Shown here in pieces: positions 26,730 to 36,594 of a stretch of DNA of 62,968 bases. Under the pieces are notes generated by a model. It was not told the origin of the DNA. It did not search any database and worked only from the letters and a program-made list of their open reading frames with translations. Position 1 is the stretch's first letter. The number at the start of each line of letters is the position of its first letter. The position numbers were made by a program, and so were the translations under genes. This stretch comes from an uncultured Spirochaetales bacterium (GTDB lineage Bacteria > Spirochaetota > Spirochaetia > Sphaerochaetales > Sphaerochaetaceae), in contig CASDZV010000034.1 of NCBI GenBank assembly GCA_949285905.1, positions 1 through 62,968 on the forward strand, read 5' to 3'.

Positions 26730-26747
26730 TGAGTGAAAAAGTCGCAA

Positions 26748-28121
26748 TCAGGCGAAAACGCTGATGATTGCACTGACAAAAACAGCAATGATGATCAATG
26801 GAAGAATCCACGCACAGTAGAATCTGATCCTCTCTGGGAATTTCAGGCCTTCTCCTGTATTGGATTCCTTGATGAACTTGTTCCAGCCCCAGCCATAGCG
26901 ATGTGTGCAGAAAATGACAAATGCAAGGCTTCCAAGCGGCAGGATGATATTCGAGACAAGGAAATCCTCTCCATCGAGAATTGTGCTGCCTGCCCCAAGA
27001 GGCTGGACCATTGACAGAGCGTTGTAGCCAAGCACAGCAGGCAGAGCGAGAATGAAGATTGCTGCAAAATTCACGATAGCTGCTTTCTTTCTTGGCCATC
27101 CTTTCATGTCCATCCAGTATGCGCAGATATTCTCGAAGACGGCGATGAGCGTCGAAAGAGCTGCGAATATCATGGCGAGGAAGAAGACAGCGCCCCATAC
27201 ACCACCTGCCTTCATCTGTGTGAATACATTCGGCAGTGATATGAACAGAAGAGACGGGCCAGAGCCTGCCTCAACACCGAAAGCGGAGCATGCAGGGAAG
27301 ATGATGAAACCAGAGAGGAGCGCGATTGTCGTATCGAGACAGATGATTCTCACGGACTCTCCACCCAGTGTTCGCTTGTTGTCAAAATAGGAGCCGAAGA
27401 TAGCCATGGCACCAATACCCAGCGAGAGTGTGAAGAATGCCTGTCCCATAGCCGCGAAGACTGACTCTGAAAAACCATATTCGTGGATGAGGTTCCCAAA
27501 ATCCGGGCGCATGTAGAATCTGATACCGTCTCCGGCACCAGGAAGGAGGCAGGAGTGGATTGCCAGGATAATCATTAAAAGGAATAGGATGACCATCATC
27601 ACTTTAGTAATCTTCTCTACACCGTTTTTAAGACCGATTATGACGATTCCAGCTGTAAGAATCAGCGCTACAGCAGTCATTCCTATCTGAAGAGGTGCAT
27701 TAGCAGTGAGTGAGGAGAAGTATGAGCCGACATCGGCAGTTGTGAACGAGGCATTGAGCGACCCTGAAATGAATGAGAAGAAGTAGTATATCAGCCATCC
27801 GGTTATGACTGAATAATACATCAGCAGTAGATAGTTGCCGGCAATTGACACATAGCCGACAGCATGCCATTTCGACTTCTCTGGTTCGAGCCGCTTGATT
27901 GCTCCGACGATATTCATTCTCCCTGCTCTTCCAATAGCGAATTCCATGATCATGACAGGGAACCCAAGGAGAACAAGGAACAGCAGATACAGCAGAACAA
28001 ATGCCGCACCGCCGTATCGTCCGGTGATATAAGGGAAGCGCCAGACATTTCCCAGTCCTATTGCACAACCCGCTGAGAGCAGAATAAAGCCCAGACGGGA
28101 TGATAATTTCTCTCTTTCCAT
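26748..28121 (-). CDS. Sodium-dependent transporter, NSS (LeuT) family
   Basis: 457 residues with about 11-12 membrane helices. The helix-1 signature SAGCAIGLGNVWRFPYIT (residues 16-33) contains the unwound Na+/substrate-binding stretch of LeuT-like symporters, and EFAIGRAGR follows. Bacterial NSS proteins import amino acids such as tyrosine, tryptophan or leucine with Na+. It is 3 bp downstream of the DUF1846 gene and ends a unit with glutamate dehydrogenase, which suggests a link to amino-acid nitrogen use. Substrate not deducible. Confidence 0.92.
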   Translation of the reverse strand: MEREKLSSRLGFILLSAGCAIGLGNVWRFPYITGRYGGAAFVLLYLLFLVLLGFPVMIMEFAIGRAGRMNIVGAIKRLEPEKSKWHAVGYVSIAGNYLLLMYYSVITGWLIYYFFSFISGSLNASFTTADVGSYFSSLTANAPLQIGMTAVALILTAGIVIIGLKNGVEKITKVMMVILFLLMIILAIHSCLLPGAGDGIRFYMRPDFGNLIHEYGFSESVFAAMGQAFFTLSLGIGAMAIFGSYFDNKRTLGGESVRIICLDTTIALLSGFIIFPACSAFGVEAGSGPSLLFISLPNVFTQMKAGGVWGAVFFLAMIFAALSTLIAVFENICAYWMDMKGWPRKKAAIVNFAAIFILALPAVLGYNALSMVQPLGAGSTILDGEDFLVSNIILPLGSLAFVIFCTHRYGWGWNKFIKESNTGEGLKFPERIRFYCAWILPLIIIAVFVSAIISVFA

Positions 28122-28124
28122 CTT

Positions 28125-29642
28125 TCAGTCCTTTTTACCTGTATTGCGTGCCGGATATTTAGGCTCGCTTGTATATATCAGGCCGAGTTTCCTCAGTCCC
28201 GAGATATCTCCATTTGAAGGGACATGCGTCAGATGCACTTCAGCGTTCTTCAGCAGAGGAAGCGCTTCCAGAGCCTTTCTTGCCACGTCGTCCTCTGTCG
28301 CACTCATTGCAAGAGCTATGAGAATCTCGTCAAGATTCATGCTGACACCTTTGCCGCTGAGGATATCCCTCTTCATCGCTGTGATGCCTTTGATGACGGA
28401 CGATGAGATGATGTCTGTCTCCTTTGGGATGCCAGCCAGTGCTTTCAGTGCATTGAGAAGGAGAGCAGAACATGCGTGGAGCGTTATTGAGTTATGAGCT
28501 GTAATGATTCTGCCGTCAGGGAGCTCAATTGCCGCCGCACATACCGTTCCGTTCTTTCCTTTGCCTTCGTTGATAGCTTTATCCAGAGCTTCACGGGCTG
28601 GCATTACAGTATCTCTGTCCTCAGGTTTCACTCCTGCTTTATCCATGATCGCAGAGATTCTGTTCACAGTCTCCTGGTCGGCTCGCCCTGAAGCATAATC
28701 TGTGCGTATCTGGAAGTAGCGCCGTATAATCTCCTGCTTGCCAGCCTCCTTGCATACCTCATCATCGGTGATTCCGAATCCGACTCTGTTGACGCCCATG
28801 TCGGTAGGAGATTTGTAAACACACTCGCCGGTGATCTTCGTCAGTATGCGCGCGAGAAGCGGGAATGCTTCCAGGTCTCTGGAGTAATTCACTGCAATCT
28901 TGTTGTAAGCTGAAAAGTGGAAATGATCGATAAGATTCACATCTCCGATATCTGCTGTTGCCGCCTCATATGCGATGTTCACAGGGTGGTCGAGAGGCAG
29001 ATTCCATACAGGGAATGTCTCAAGTTTTGAGTAAGCTGGTTTCATTCCCATCTTCGCTTCGTGGTACATCTGTGAAAGACATGTCGCAAGTTTCCCTGAT
29101 CCCGGTCCTGGAGCTGTCACGATGACAACAGGCGCAGAGACTGGAATGTACTCATTTCTGCCATAGCCCTGGTCGGAGACGACAACATCGATGTCCGACG
29201 GATAGCCTGGTGTGGCAGGGTGGGTATAGACATGAATACCCATCCTTTCCAGCTTGTTCTTGAAAACAGTTGCCGCAACCTGGTTCTCGAAGCGTGTGAT
29301 GACAACTTTGTCGCATTTAAGGCCATACGCCTGGAAGTCATCAATCATCTTCAGCACATCTGCATCGTAGCTTATGCCGAAATCTGAGCGGATCTTCCTT
29401 CTCTCAATATCGCCGGCATAGATACATATGATGATATCCAGCTGATCCCCAAGTGCCTGGAAAACCTTCATCTTGTTATTTTCGTCGAAGCCAGGAAGAA
29501 CGCGTGCAGCATGCTTGTCGTGCAGCAGCTTGCCACCGCATTCGATATAAAGGTGTCCGGAAGATGCCTCCCGGACTCTTTCTCTGATATACTTTGTCTG
29601 TTCTTCAACGTACTTGTTACTGTCGAAGCCGGTTTTATGCAT
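28125..29642 (-). CDS. DUF1846 (UPF0371) family protein
   Basis: 505 residues, full length for DUF1846, a soluble family of unknown function. Characteristic segments are the N-terminal GFDSNKYVEEQTKYI, a nucleotide-binding-like VVIVTAPGPGSGKLATCLSQ (~residues 175-194) and MGVNRVGFGITDDEVC (~305). ATG 29642 is used; its A overlaps the last base of the gdhA stop (TGATG). Locked between gdhA and an NSS symporter, it probably works in amino-acid or ammonium metabolism, though this is inferred from position only. The glycine/lysine loop hints at nucleotide binding. Confidence 0.88.
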   Translation of the reverse strand: MHKTGFDSNKYVEEQTKYIRERVREASSGHLYIECGGKLLHDKHAARVLPGFDENNKMKVFQALGDQLDIIICIYAGDIERRKIRSDFGISYDADVLKMIDDFQAYGLKCDKVVITRFENQVAATVFKNKLERMGIHVYTHPATPGYPSDIDVVVSDQGYGRNEYIPVSAPVVIVTAPGPGSGKLATCLSQMYHEAKMGMKPAYSKLETFPVWNLPLDHPVNIAYEAATADIGDVNLIDHFHFSAYNKIAVNYSRDLEAFPLLARILTKITGECVYKSPTDMGVNRVGFGITDDEVCKEAGKQEIIRRYFQIRTDYASGRADQETVNRISAIMDKAGVKPEDRDTVMPAREALDKAINEGKGKNGTVCAAAIELPDGRIITAHNSITLHACSALLLNALKALAGIPKETDIISSSVIKGITAMKRDILSGKGVSMNLDEILIALAMSATEDDVARKALEALPLLKNAEVHLTHVPSNGDISGLRKLGLIYTSEPKYPARNTGKKD

Positions 29643-31000
29643 CAAACATAGCCCTCAGCAAGCATTGCGCGGCTGACTTTCATGAAGCCTGCAATATTGG
29701 CGCCATCGACAAAGTTGTTCTTCTCCGAATATTTCTCTGCAGCTTCGCTAATGTTCTTGTAGATGTTCTGCATGATATTCCTGAGTTCTGAATCCACTCT
29801 TTCCCTTGACCACTGCATGCGTGCAGAGTTCTGAGCCATCTCAAGACCTGATACAGCAACACCGCCAGCATTTGCTGCTTTTGCAGGAGCAAGGAGTACA
29901 CCACTGCCCATCAGAATCCTCTCAGCTTCTACAGAGCATGGCATGTTCGCGCCTTCGCCAACGAGCTTGATTCCATTCTTCACAAGGTTCTTTGCATCTT
30001 CCTCGAGAATTTCATTCTGTGTGGCACATGGGAATGCATAATCTGCTTTGATATTCCAGACAGGATTCGGCTCTGCTGCGTTGCGTTCGATATATTCAAC
30101 ACCTTTGAATGCCTCTGCATACTCTCTGATGCGGCCGCGTCTGACGTTCTTGAGATTCATGATCCATCTCAGCTTTTCCGGTGTGATACCGCTTTCATCG
30201 TAGATCATGCCGGAAGAGTCAGAGAGTGTGACAACTTTTGCACCAAGTTCTGTGAGTTTCTCTACTGTATACTGTGCGACGTTTCCAGATCCTGACACAA
30301 GGCATGTCTTGCCATCGAATTTCATGCCTTCTCCTCCGAGTATGGCTTCGGAAAGGTATACAAGACCGTAGCCAGTAGCTTCCGGGCGGATGTTCGAACC
30401 ACCGAAATCGAGTCCCTTACCTGTGAGAACGCCAGTGAACTGGTTTGTGATTCTCTTATACTGTCCGAAAAGGTAACCGATCTCGCGTCCGCCAACACCG
30501 ATATCACCGGCAGGAACATCTGTATCAGCTCCGATATGTCTGTAGAGTTCTGTCATGAAAGACTGGCAGAAGCGCATGACTTCAGCATCTGATTTTCCTT
30601 TTGGGTTGAAATCTGAACCACCCTTGCCTCCGCCCATCGGCAGACCTGTAAGGCTGTTCTTGAAGACCTGCTCAAAAGCAAGGAATTTCATGATGGAGAG
30701 ATTTACTGATGGATGGAAGCGAAGTCCTCCCTTGTATGGTCCGATAGCTGATGACATCTCAATCCGGTACCCTCTGTTGATCTGTACATGTCCCTCATCA
30801 TCAATCCATGGAACGCGGAACATGATGACTCTCTCAGGTTCTGTCATCCTCTCGAGAATCTTGTGATACGTTACATCGGGAAGGTCTTCGATGATCTTGT
30901 CAATCGAAACAAGAAATGTGTAGACAGCCTGCTGGAATTCCTTCTGGTCAGGATCAGTCTTTAGTACGTGTTCATAGACACGCTGTGTTTCGTCATGCAT
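29642..31000 (-). CDS. gdhA: NADP-type glutamate dehydrogenase
   Basis: 452 residues, the hexameric bacterial type. It interconverts 2-oxoglutarate plus ammonium and glutamate. Substrate-site residues are in GPYKGGLRFHPSVN and the signature LPMGGGKGGSDF holds the catalytic lysine (~residue 126). The dinucleotide fold begins VSGSGNVAQYT (~240). Length and the N-terminal extension agree with the NADPH-using assimilatory class. A clear ribosome site (AGGAG) precedes the ATG. First gene of gdhA-DUF1846-symporter, divergent from pfk. Confidence 0.95.
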   Translation of the reverse strand: MHDETQRVYEHVLKTDPDQKEFQQAVYTFLVSIDKIIEDLPDVTYHKILERMTEPERVIMFRVPWIDDEGHVQINRGYRIEMSSAIGPYKGGLRFHPSVNLSIMKFLAFEQVFKNSLTGLPMGGGKGGSDFNPKGKSDAEVMRFCQSFMTELYRHIGADTDVPAGDIGVGGREIGYLFGQYKRITNQFTGVLTGKGLDFGGSNIRPEATGYGLVYLSEAILGGEGMKFDGKTCLVSGSGNVAQYTVEKLTELGAKVVTLSDSSGMIYDESGITPEKLRWIMNLKNVRRGRIREYAEAFKGVEYIERNAAEPNPVWNIKADYAFPCATQNEILEEDAKNLVKNGIKLVGEGANMPCSVEAERILMGSGVLLAPAKAANAGGVAVSGLEMAQNSARMQWSRERVDSELRNIMQNIYKNISEAAEKYSEKNNFVDGANIAGFMKVSRAMLAEGYV

Positions 31001-31231
31001 GGTATTTTTCTCCTAGCCCATGATGATAAAGACATTGCAGAAGAAGGAAAAGATTCAAAGCTTGCTGCCGGGTTAATTTTCTGAATAATATTTGTTCGCG
31101 TAATTGCCTCGTCTTGTGTATGATTTAACACAGCTGCAATATCTTCTTAACAAAAATGTGCTTTCATTACCCTGATTCTGTTTTCTGATTATCCGGATAG
31201 TATGTTAGACTCTGAATTATCGGAGGTTTAT

Positions 31232-32302
31232 ATGAGAATTGGAATACTTACCAGCGGGGGCGATTGCCCTGGTCTGAATGCTGTTATCAGGGGGTTTGCG
31301 AAATATGTCTTCAATAATATCAAGGATGCAGAGCTCATCGGCATATCCGAAGGCTATCTTGGTCTTATTGAGAAAGAAGCGAAAAAGATGAAGCCATCTG
31401 ATTTCTCCGGCATTCTCAATGTCGGTGGAACAATTCTTGGCACAAAGCGTACACCATTCAAATTGATGACGGAAGAGGACAGAAACGGGCAGAGCCGTCT
31501 GGATCTGATGAAGAAGAACTACAAGGCTCTTGGACTGGATGTGCTTGTCACGCTCGGAGGTGCTGGAACGCACAAGACAGCTGGACTTCTATCTTCGGAG
31601 GGACTGAATGTAGTAGGAATCCCGAAAACCATTGATAATGATATCTGGGGAACTGATGTGACTTTCGGTTTCCATTCAGCTGTAGATATTGCAACAGAGT
31701 GCATTGACCGCATACATACAACTGCGGCAAGCCATGGGCGTACGATGCTCATTGAGCTTATGGGCAATAAGGTAGGGTGGCTGACGCTTTATGCGGGAGT
31801 CGCAGGCGGTGCGGATATCATTCTCATACCTGAGATTCCTTATAATCCTGACACTGTAGTGAAGATGGTCAAACGACGTCTTGATTCGGGAAAGGCATTC
31901 AATATCATCGCTATTGCTGAAGGTGCCATGAGTCGTGATGAGGCGAAGATGAAGAAGAATGAACGCCTTGAATACAGGGAAGGAAGAGCCACAGGGACGG
32001 AGATTCTGGCAAGATACATAGAAGAGAAGGCTGAGGTTGAGACACGTGTTGTAGTCCCTGGACACCTGCAGCGTGGTGGAGCACCGTCTCCATATGACCG
32101 CTTCCTTTCAACAGAAATGGGGTCGTTTGCGGGCGAGCTTGTGAAGCGGGGTAACTTCGGTGTCACTGTCGCTATGAGAGATAATCATGTAACATACAAC
32201 AAGCTTTCCGATATCGCCGGTAAGACTAAAGCAGTCTCTCCTGATGACCAGAGGGTTGCAATGGCAAGGGCAATCGGAATTTATTTCGGAGATGAAATGT
32301 GA
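31232..32302 (+). CDS. pfkA: 6-phosphofructokinase, G112/K132 type
   Basis: 356 residues from ATG 31232, fixed by CGGAGG 5 bases upstream. It phosphorylates fructose 6-phosphate. TSGGDCPGLNAVIRG opens the protein and PKTIDNDIWG (131-140) holds the catalytic Asp135. The donor-site motif that is GGDG in ATP enzymes and GGDD in PPi enzymes reads GGAG (109-112), with Lys132. Gly112 argues for ATP, Lys132 is shared with PPi enzymes, and the metal-contacting Asp is Ala111. The phosphoryl donor is therefore open. It overlaps ppx by 4 bp at the head of a pfk-ppx-ppk-MATE unit. Confidence 0.88.
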   Translation: MRIGILTSGGDCPGLNAVIRGFAKYVFNNIKDAELIGISEGYLGLIEKEAKKMKPSDFSGILNVGGTILGTKRTPFKLMTEEDRNGQSRLDLMKKNYKALGLDVLVTLGGAGTHKTAGLLSSEGLNVVGIPKTIDNDIWGTDVTFGFHSAVDIATECIDRIHTTAASHGRTMLIELMGNKVGWLTLYAGVAGGADIILIPEIPYNPDTVVKMVKRRLDSGKAFNIIAIAEGAMSRDEAKMKKNERLEYREGRATGTEILARYIEEKAEVETRVVVPGHLQRGGAPSPYDRFLSTEMGSFAGELVKRGNFGVTVAMRDNHVTYNKLSDIAGKTKAVSPDDQRVAMARAIGIYFGDEM

Positions 32303-33204
32303 AAATAGCTGTTATTGATTTCTCCAGCACGTCTCTTTCCCTCCTCGTTGAGGAAGTCAGCGGGGAGATGATGATTCCAGTTGTGGGACTCAGGAAATCT
32401 GTCTCGATACTCGGATATCTTTCCAAGAAGGGAAAGCTGTCTGAGCGTGGTATTGAAAAAGTTGTCGAATCGATCAGATACCTTATGGAAGCCGCTGTCA
32501 AAGTCGGGTCGGAATCAGTCTGTGTCATCTCCACCGCTTCAATGAGAATTATAAAGAACTATGGAGAAGTCGTAAGAGCAGTGAAGGCAGAGACAGGCCT
32601 GGCAATCACGAATCTCGATGGCCAGGCTGAAGCTTACGCTGATTACATTGCAAATAGAGAGTATGCGGCCCTTGGCAGCTCTCTGCTTCTTGATATCGGG
32701 GGTTATTCATCATCCATCGTTGATATGAACAACAGTAACAGAAACAGCATGTTCGCTCTTGATATCGGCCCGGCTGCTCTTTTCCCACGCTTTGATGGCA
32801 TGTATCCGGACAAGAATGATGCGAAGCGTCTGAGAAAGACAATTGATAAGATTCTCGAGAAAAACAATGTTTTTCCAGGTCAGTCATTTTCCCGCATGAT
32901 ACTAGTCGGTAGCAATGCTGAGGCGCTTTATGGAGTTTATCAGGATCATTACTCTGTACCAGATTCATCGCTGCATACAATGGAAAGAAAAAAGCTGAAG
33001 AAGCTGATCAAATATCTGATTTCATCCGATGACAGGGCTCTGATACTCATCCGTAATGTACCTGAGAAGGTGCATACCCTGATTCCTGCCGCAATTCTCG
33101 CAGAAGAGATTTCCCAGGTTTACCAGGCTGAGGAGCTCATTGTTTCAGAGAAGGGTGTGAAGGATGGATATCTGAGGTTATTAGTGGAGGAGAACAATGG
33201 TTAA
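32299..33204 (+). CDS. Ppx/GppA-type phosphatase domain protein
   Basis: 301 residues, starting at GTG 32299 inside the pfk stop (GTGA). Actin-like fold of exopolyphosphatase and pppGpp phosphatase: N-terminal phosphate-1 loop AVIDFSSTSLSLLVEE, then STASMR, DGQAEAYADY and phosphate-2 loop LLLDIGGYSSSIVD (~residue 133-146). It lacks the C-terminal HD-type domain of E. coli Ppx, like short family forms. The 8-bp overlap with polyphosphate kinase makes polyphosphate the likely substrate, though (p)ppGpp is possible. Asn/Asp changes in the first loop (DFSSTS instead of DxGSNS) may affect catalysis. Confidence 0.82.
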   Translation: MKIAVIDFSSTSLSLLVEEVSGEMMIPVVGLRKSVSILGYLSKKGKLSERGIEKVVESIRYLMEAAVKVGSESVCVISTASMRIIKNYGEVVRAVKAETGLAITNLDGQAEAYADYIANREYAALGSSLLLDIGGYSSSIVDMNNSNRNSMFALDIGPAALFPRFDGMYPDKNDAKRLRKTIDKILEKNNVFPGQSFSRMILVGSNAEALYGVYQDHYSVPDSSLHTMERKKLKKLIKYLISSDDRALILIRNVPEKVHTLIPAAILAEEISQVYQAEELIVSEKGVKDGYLRLLVEENNG

Positions 33205-35257
33205 GGAAAAAACAGCGGCTATCATGCCACCATATATTAACAGGGAGTATTCCTGGCTTCAGTTTGATGACAGGGTGCTCGATCAGGCCCGGGATCCGGA
33301 CAATCCGCTGCTTGAACGCTGCCGTTTCCTCTCGATATTCATCTCGAATCTTGATGAGTTTGTCCGTGTAAGGCTGGGATCGCTTCTTAATCTTGAGCTG
33401 CATTCGCCGACATATATCGACAATAAGACAGGAATGGGTGCCCGTGATCAGATTGACATGATCCTCTCTCTTCTTCCGGGGCTTTATAAGAAGGCGGATG
33501 AGACATTCATGAAGCTTCGGAAGGAGCTCAAGAGCGCTGGTGTGGATATCATGATGCCACAGTCTATCTCCGAATCAATGAAAACGAAAGCGTTCAAGTA
33601 CTTCCAGGAGAACATGGTACCGTTCCTTTCTCCGCTGGTGCTCGATGCAAAGCATCCGATGATCCGGTTTGAGAATCAGAGACTTTATCTGGTTCTCCGT
33701 CTTGAGCGCGATGGGAGAGAGATGTTCGGTGTCGTCTCAATGGGCAGGAGAATTGCAGATCTAGTAAGACTCGGAGGCGGCAAGAAAGTCCACCTCATTC
33801 CTTCAGAGTCACTTCTGTATCTCTTTGGAGATCTTCTCTTCCCCGGCTCTTCCGTGAAAGAGAAGTCGCTTCTCCGCGTTACAAGAAATGCGGATTTCGA
33901 GGCATCAGTTGAGGATGCGGATATCGAATATGATTTTGATTTCTCCAAACTGATCCGGAACAAAGTCGAGAGCAGAGGGTCTCTTGCTGCGGTGCGTCTG
34001 GAGATGAACACATCATCGGAGGATCTGCGTCAGTTCCTTATCAAGCACCTTGGAATTAAGAAAAACCAGGTTTTCCTCGTTGGTGGATGTTTTTCATACA
34101 AGTACATGTATCAGCTTGACGAGTTCTTCCCGCTTGAGATGCGTCATCAGCTGAGATATCCATCATTCAAGGGCAGTGTTCCTGCAGGGTTGCAGCGCGG
34201 AAACATGATAGACACAGTGCTTCGCCGCGATGTCTTCCTTGCATATCCATTCCAGACGATGGATCCCCTTCTGTGGCTCCTTGAGGAGTGTGCTGATGAT
34301 CCGAGAGTTTCAAATATCAAAATCACAATCTATCGCCTTGCTAAGAACTCCAGGGTAGTGGCTGCACTTGTGAGAGCTGCGGAGAATGGAAAAGATGTCT
34401 CTGTTGTGATGGAGCTTTGCGCGCGTTTTGATGAAGAATCGAATCTCAGCTATGCCGAGCAGCTTCAGGAAGCGGGGTGCACTGTCTTCTATGGCATGGA
34501 GAACTATAAAGTCCATTCGAAGATCATCTCGATAGTACTCCAGGATAACGGAGGTGTAAGATACATCACGCACCTTGGAACCGGCAACTACAATGAAAGC
34601 ACTGCAAAGCAGTATACAGATCTGAATATCATCACATCTGATAAGGATATCGGACTTGATGGAGTTGAGTTCTTCCGCAATCTTGCAACCTTGAATATGG
34701 ATACAAAGTACCGTCGTCTGCTGGTTGCACCGGCAACACTCAAGGCCGGCATACTTGCTGCGATGGATAAGGAGATTGCAAAAGGCAAGGATGGATCCAT
34801 CACATGCAAGATGAACTCGCTCTCTGACAAGGACATGATTGATAAATTCGTGGAGGCTTCAAAGGCTGGGGTGAAGGTGCGTCTTCTGATAAGAGGTATT
34901 TCCTGTCTTCTTCCAGGAGTGCATGAACTGACTGAGAATATTTCAATAATCAGCATTGTAGGGCGGTTCCTGGAGCACTCGAGAATCTACAGCTTCGGCT
35001 CGGGAGAGATGTATATCTCCAGTGCAGACCTGATGACGAGAAATGTCGACAGAAGGGTTGAGATAGCAACTCCTGTGCTTGATGCGAAAATCCGGGACAC
35101 CATTCTCAAGATGCTTGATATCATGTTCCGCGACAACGTGAAGGGCAGGATTCTCTTGGGCGACGGACATTATTCAGCTGTTCCTGATAGCGATACGCAT
35201 GTCGACTCGCAGGAGAGGTTCCTTGAGCTTTTCAGAAGCGGCAAGGCTTATCTCTGA
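33197..35257 (+). CDS. ppk1: Polyphosphate kinase 1
   Basis: 686 residues, the normal PPK1 size. It makes inorganic polyphosphate from ATP reversibly through a phosphohistidine. N-terminal INREYSWLQFDDRVLDQA is the family opening. The autophosphorylated histidine lies in ENYKVHSKIISIV (~residue 437) and the second PLD-like histidine region is THLGTGNYNES (~457), with IYRLAKNSRVV before them. Probably membrane-associated. It overlaps ppx by 8 bp and the MATE gene by 1 bp (TGATG), so synthesis and breakdown are co-expressed with a glycolytic kinase. Confidence 0.95.
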   Translation: MVKEKTAAIMPPYINREYSWLQFDDRVLDQARDPDNPLLERCRFLSIFISNLDEFVRVRLGSLLNLELHSPTYIDNKTGMGARDQIDMILSLLPGLYKKADETFMKLRKELKSAGVDIMMPQSISESMKTKAFKYFQENMVPFLSPLVLDAKHPMIRFENQRLYLVLRLERDGREMFGVVSMGRRIADLVRLGGGKKVHLIPSESLLYLFGDLLFPGSSVKEKSLLRVTRNADFEASVEDADIEYDFDFSKLIRNKVESRGSLAAVRLEMNTSSEDLRQFLIKHLGIKKNQVFLVGGCFSYKYMYQLDEFFPLEMRHQLRYPSFKGSVPAGLQRGNMIDTVLRRDVFLAYPFQTMDPLLWLLEECADDPRVSNIKITIYRLAKNSRVVAALVRAAENGKDVSVVMELCARFDEESNLSYAEQLQEAGCTVFYGMENYKVHSKIISIVLQDNGGVRYITHLGTGNYNESTAKQYTDLNIITSDKDIGLDGVEFFRNLATLNMDTKYRRLLVAPATLKAGILAAMDKEIAKGKDGSITCKMNSLSDKDMIDKFVEASKAGVKVRLLIRGISCLLPGVHELTENISIISIVGRFLEHSRIYSFGSGEMYISSADLMTRNVDRRVEIATPVLDAKIRDTILKMLDIMFRDNVKGRILLGDGHYSAVPDSDTHVDSQERFLELFRSGKAYL

Positions 35258-36594
35258 TGGCTTCTTCTGCAGATTTCACTGAAGGCCGCATTACCGGTAA
35301 GCTTGTCCGTTTCATGCTCCCGATTCTGGGAGCATTGGTTCTTCAGGCCGCATATGGTGCTGTTGATGTCCTGATGGTAGGATGGTTCGGTACAACGGAA
35401 GGACTTTCTGGCGTATCTACAGGCAGCAGTATCATCAACCTTGTCACCTTTGTCATCACAGGTCTTGCAACAGGTGTGACTGTGCTTCTTGGCAATTACA
35501 TTGGGAGCCGGAACACAGAGCGCGCTGGAAGAATGATAGGTGCTGCCATCACATTCTTCCTTGTTGCGGGAGTTGTCCTGACAGTCCTGCTTCTGGTGTT
35601 TGCAAAGCCTCTTGCGCTTCTGATGAAGGCGCCTCCGGAAGCTGTCGGGAATACTGTTTCATATGTGCGTATCTGCGGAGCTGGTATACTCTTCATCATC
35701 GCTTATAATCTCATAAGCTGTATTCTCCGCGGTATCGGCAACTCGCGACTGCCGCTCACCTTTGTTGCTATAGCCTGCGTGGCTAACATCATCGGCGATT
35801 ATATACTCATAGCAGTTTTCCATATGGATGAGAGAGGGGCGGCCATTGCAACAGTCGCTGCCCAGGCTTTGTCTGTGGTTCTTTCTCTTATCATACTCCG
35901 CAAGGAGAAGCTCCCATTCACCATCAGACGGAAAGATATGAGGCTTAGCAGGGAACTATGGTCATTTATACGCATTGGTTCTCCGATAGCTCTGCAGGAA
36001 CTTATGACTCAGATATCTTTCCTTGCGCTCATAGCTTTCGTGAATAATATCGGGCTGGAAGCATCTGGTGGCTATGGTGTTGCAAATAAAATTGTCACAT
36101 TTGTGATGCTTATACCATCATCTATCATGCAATCACTCTCATCGTTCATCGCGCAGAATGTGGGTGCTGGAAAAGAGGACAGGGCAAGAGCGACGATGCG
36201 GACAGGTATGGTTCTCGGTGCGCTTTTCGGTATCCTGATGTTCTCAGCATCGTTCTTCTTTGGTGAAGAGATTTCCCATATCTTCGCAACTGATGAAGGT
36301 GTAATCATCCGTTCGGCGGAGTATCTCAAGGGTTTTGCTCCTGAGGCGGTTGTCACAGCTGTGCTGTTTTCATTCATGGGATACTTCAGCGGACATGGAA
36401 AGACTCTTTTTGTGATGATCCAGTCTATGATGCAGACATTCATTGTGCGTCTTCCTGTCGCTTATATCATGGCCTCGCAGCCAGATCCAAGTCTTACAAT
36501 GATAGGAACAGCCGCTCCTCTGGCAACTGTATTCGGCATTCTCATCAATGCTGTGTATTATATGTATTCCACTCGTCGCAGTATCAGAGCGTAG
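35257..36594 (+). CDS. MATE family efflux transporter (third of three)
   Basis: 445 residues, about 12 helices, of the DinF/NorM-like group. MASSADFTEGRITGKLVRFM leads into helix 1, and GVANKIVTFVMLIPSSIMQS opens the second half. Its ATG shares a base with the ppk stop, so it belongs to the pfk-ppx-ppk transcript. A link between this exporter and polyphosphate metabolism is not known. The 3' end overlaps the convergent AAA-ATPase gene by 11 bp. Confidence 0.9.
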   Translation: MASSADFTEGRITGKLVRFMLPILGALVLQAAYGAVDVLMVGWFGTTEGLSGVSTGSSIINLVTFVITGLATGVTVLLGNYIGSRNTERAGRMIGAAITFFLVAGVVLTVLLLVFAKPLALLMKAPPEAVGNTVSYVRICGAGILFIIAYNLISCILRGIGNSRLPLTFVAIACVANIIGDYILIAVFHMDERGAAIATVAAQALSVVLSLIILRKEKLPFTIRRKDMRLSRELWSFIRIGSPIALQELMTQISFLALIAFVNNIGLEASGGYGVANKIVTFVMLIPSSIMQSLSSFIAQNVGAGKEDRARATMRTGMVLGALFGILMFSASFFFGEEISHIFATDEGVIIRSAEYLKGFAPEAVVTAVLFSFMGYFSGHGKTLFVMIQSMMQTFIVRLPVAYIMASQPDPSLTMIGTAAPLATVFGILINAVYYMYSTRRSIRA

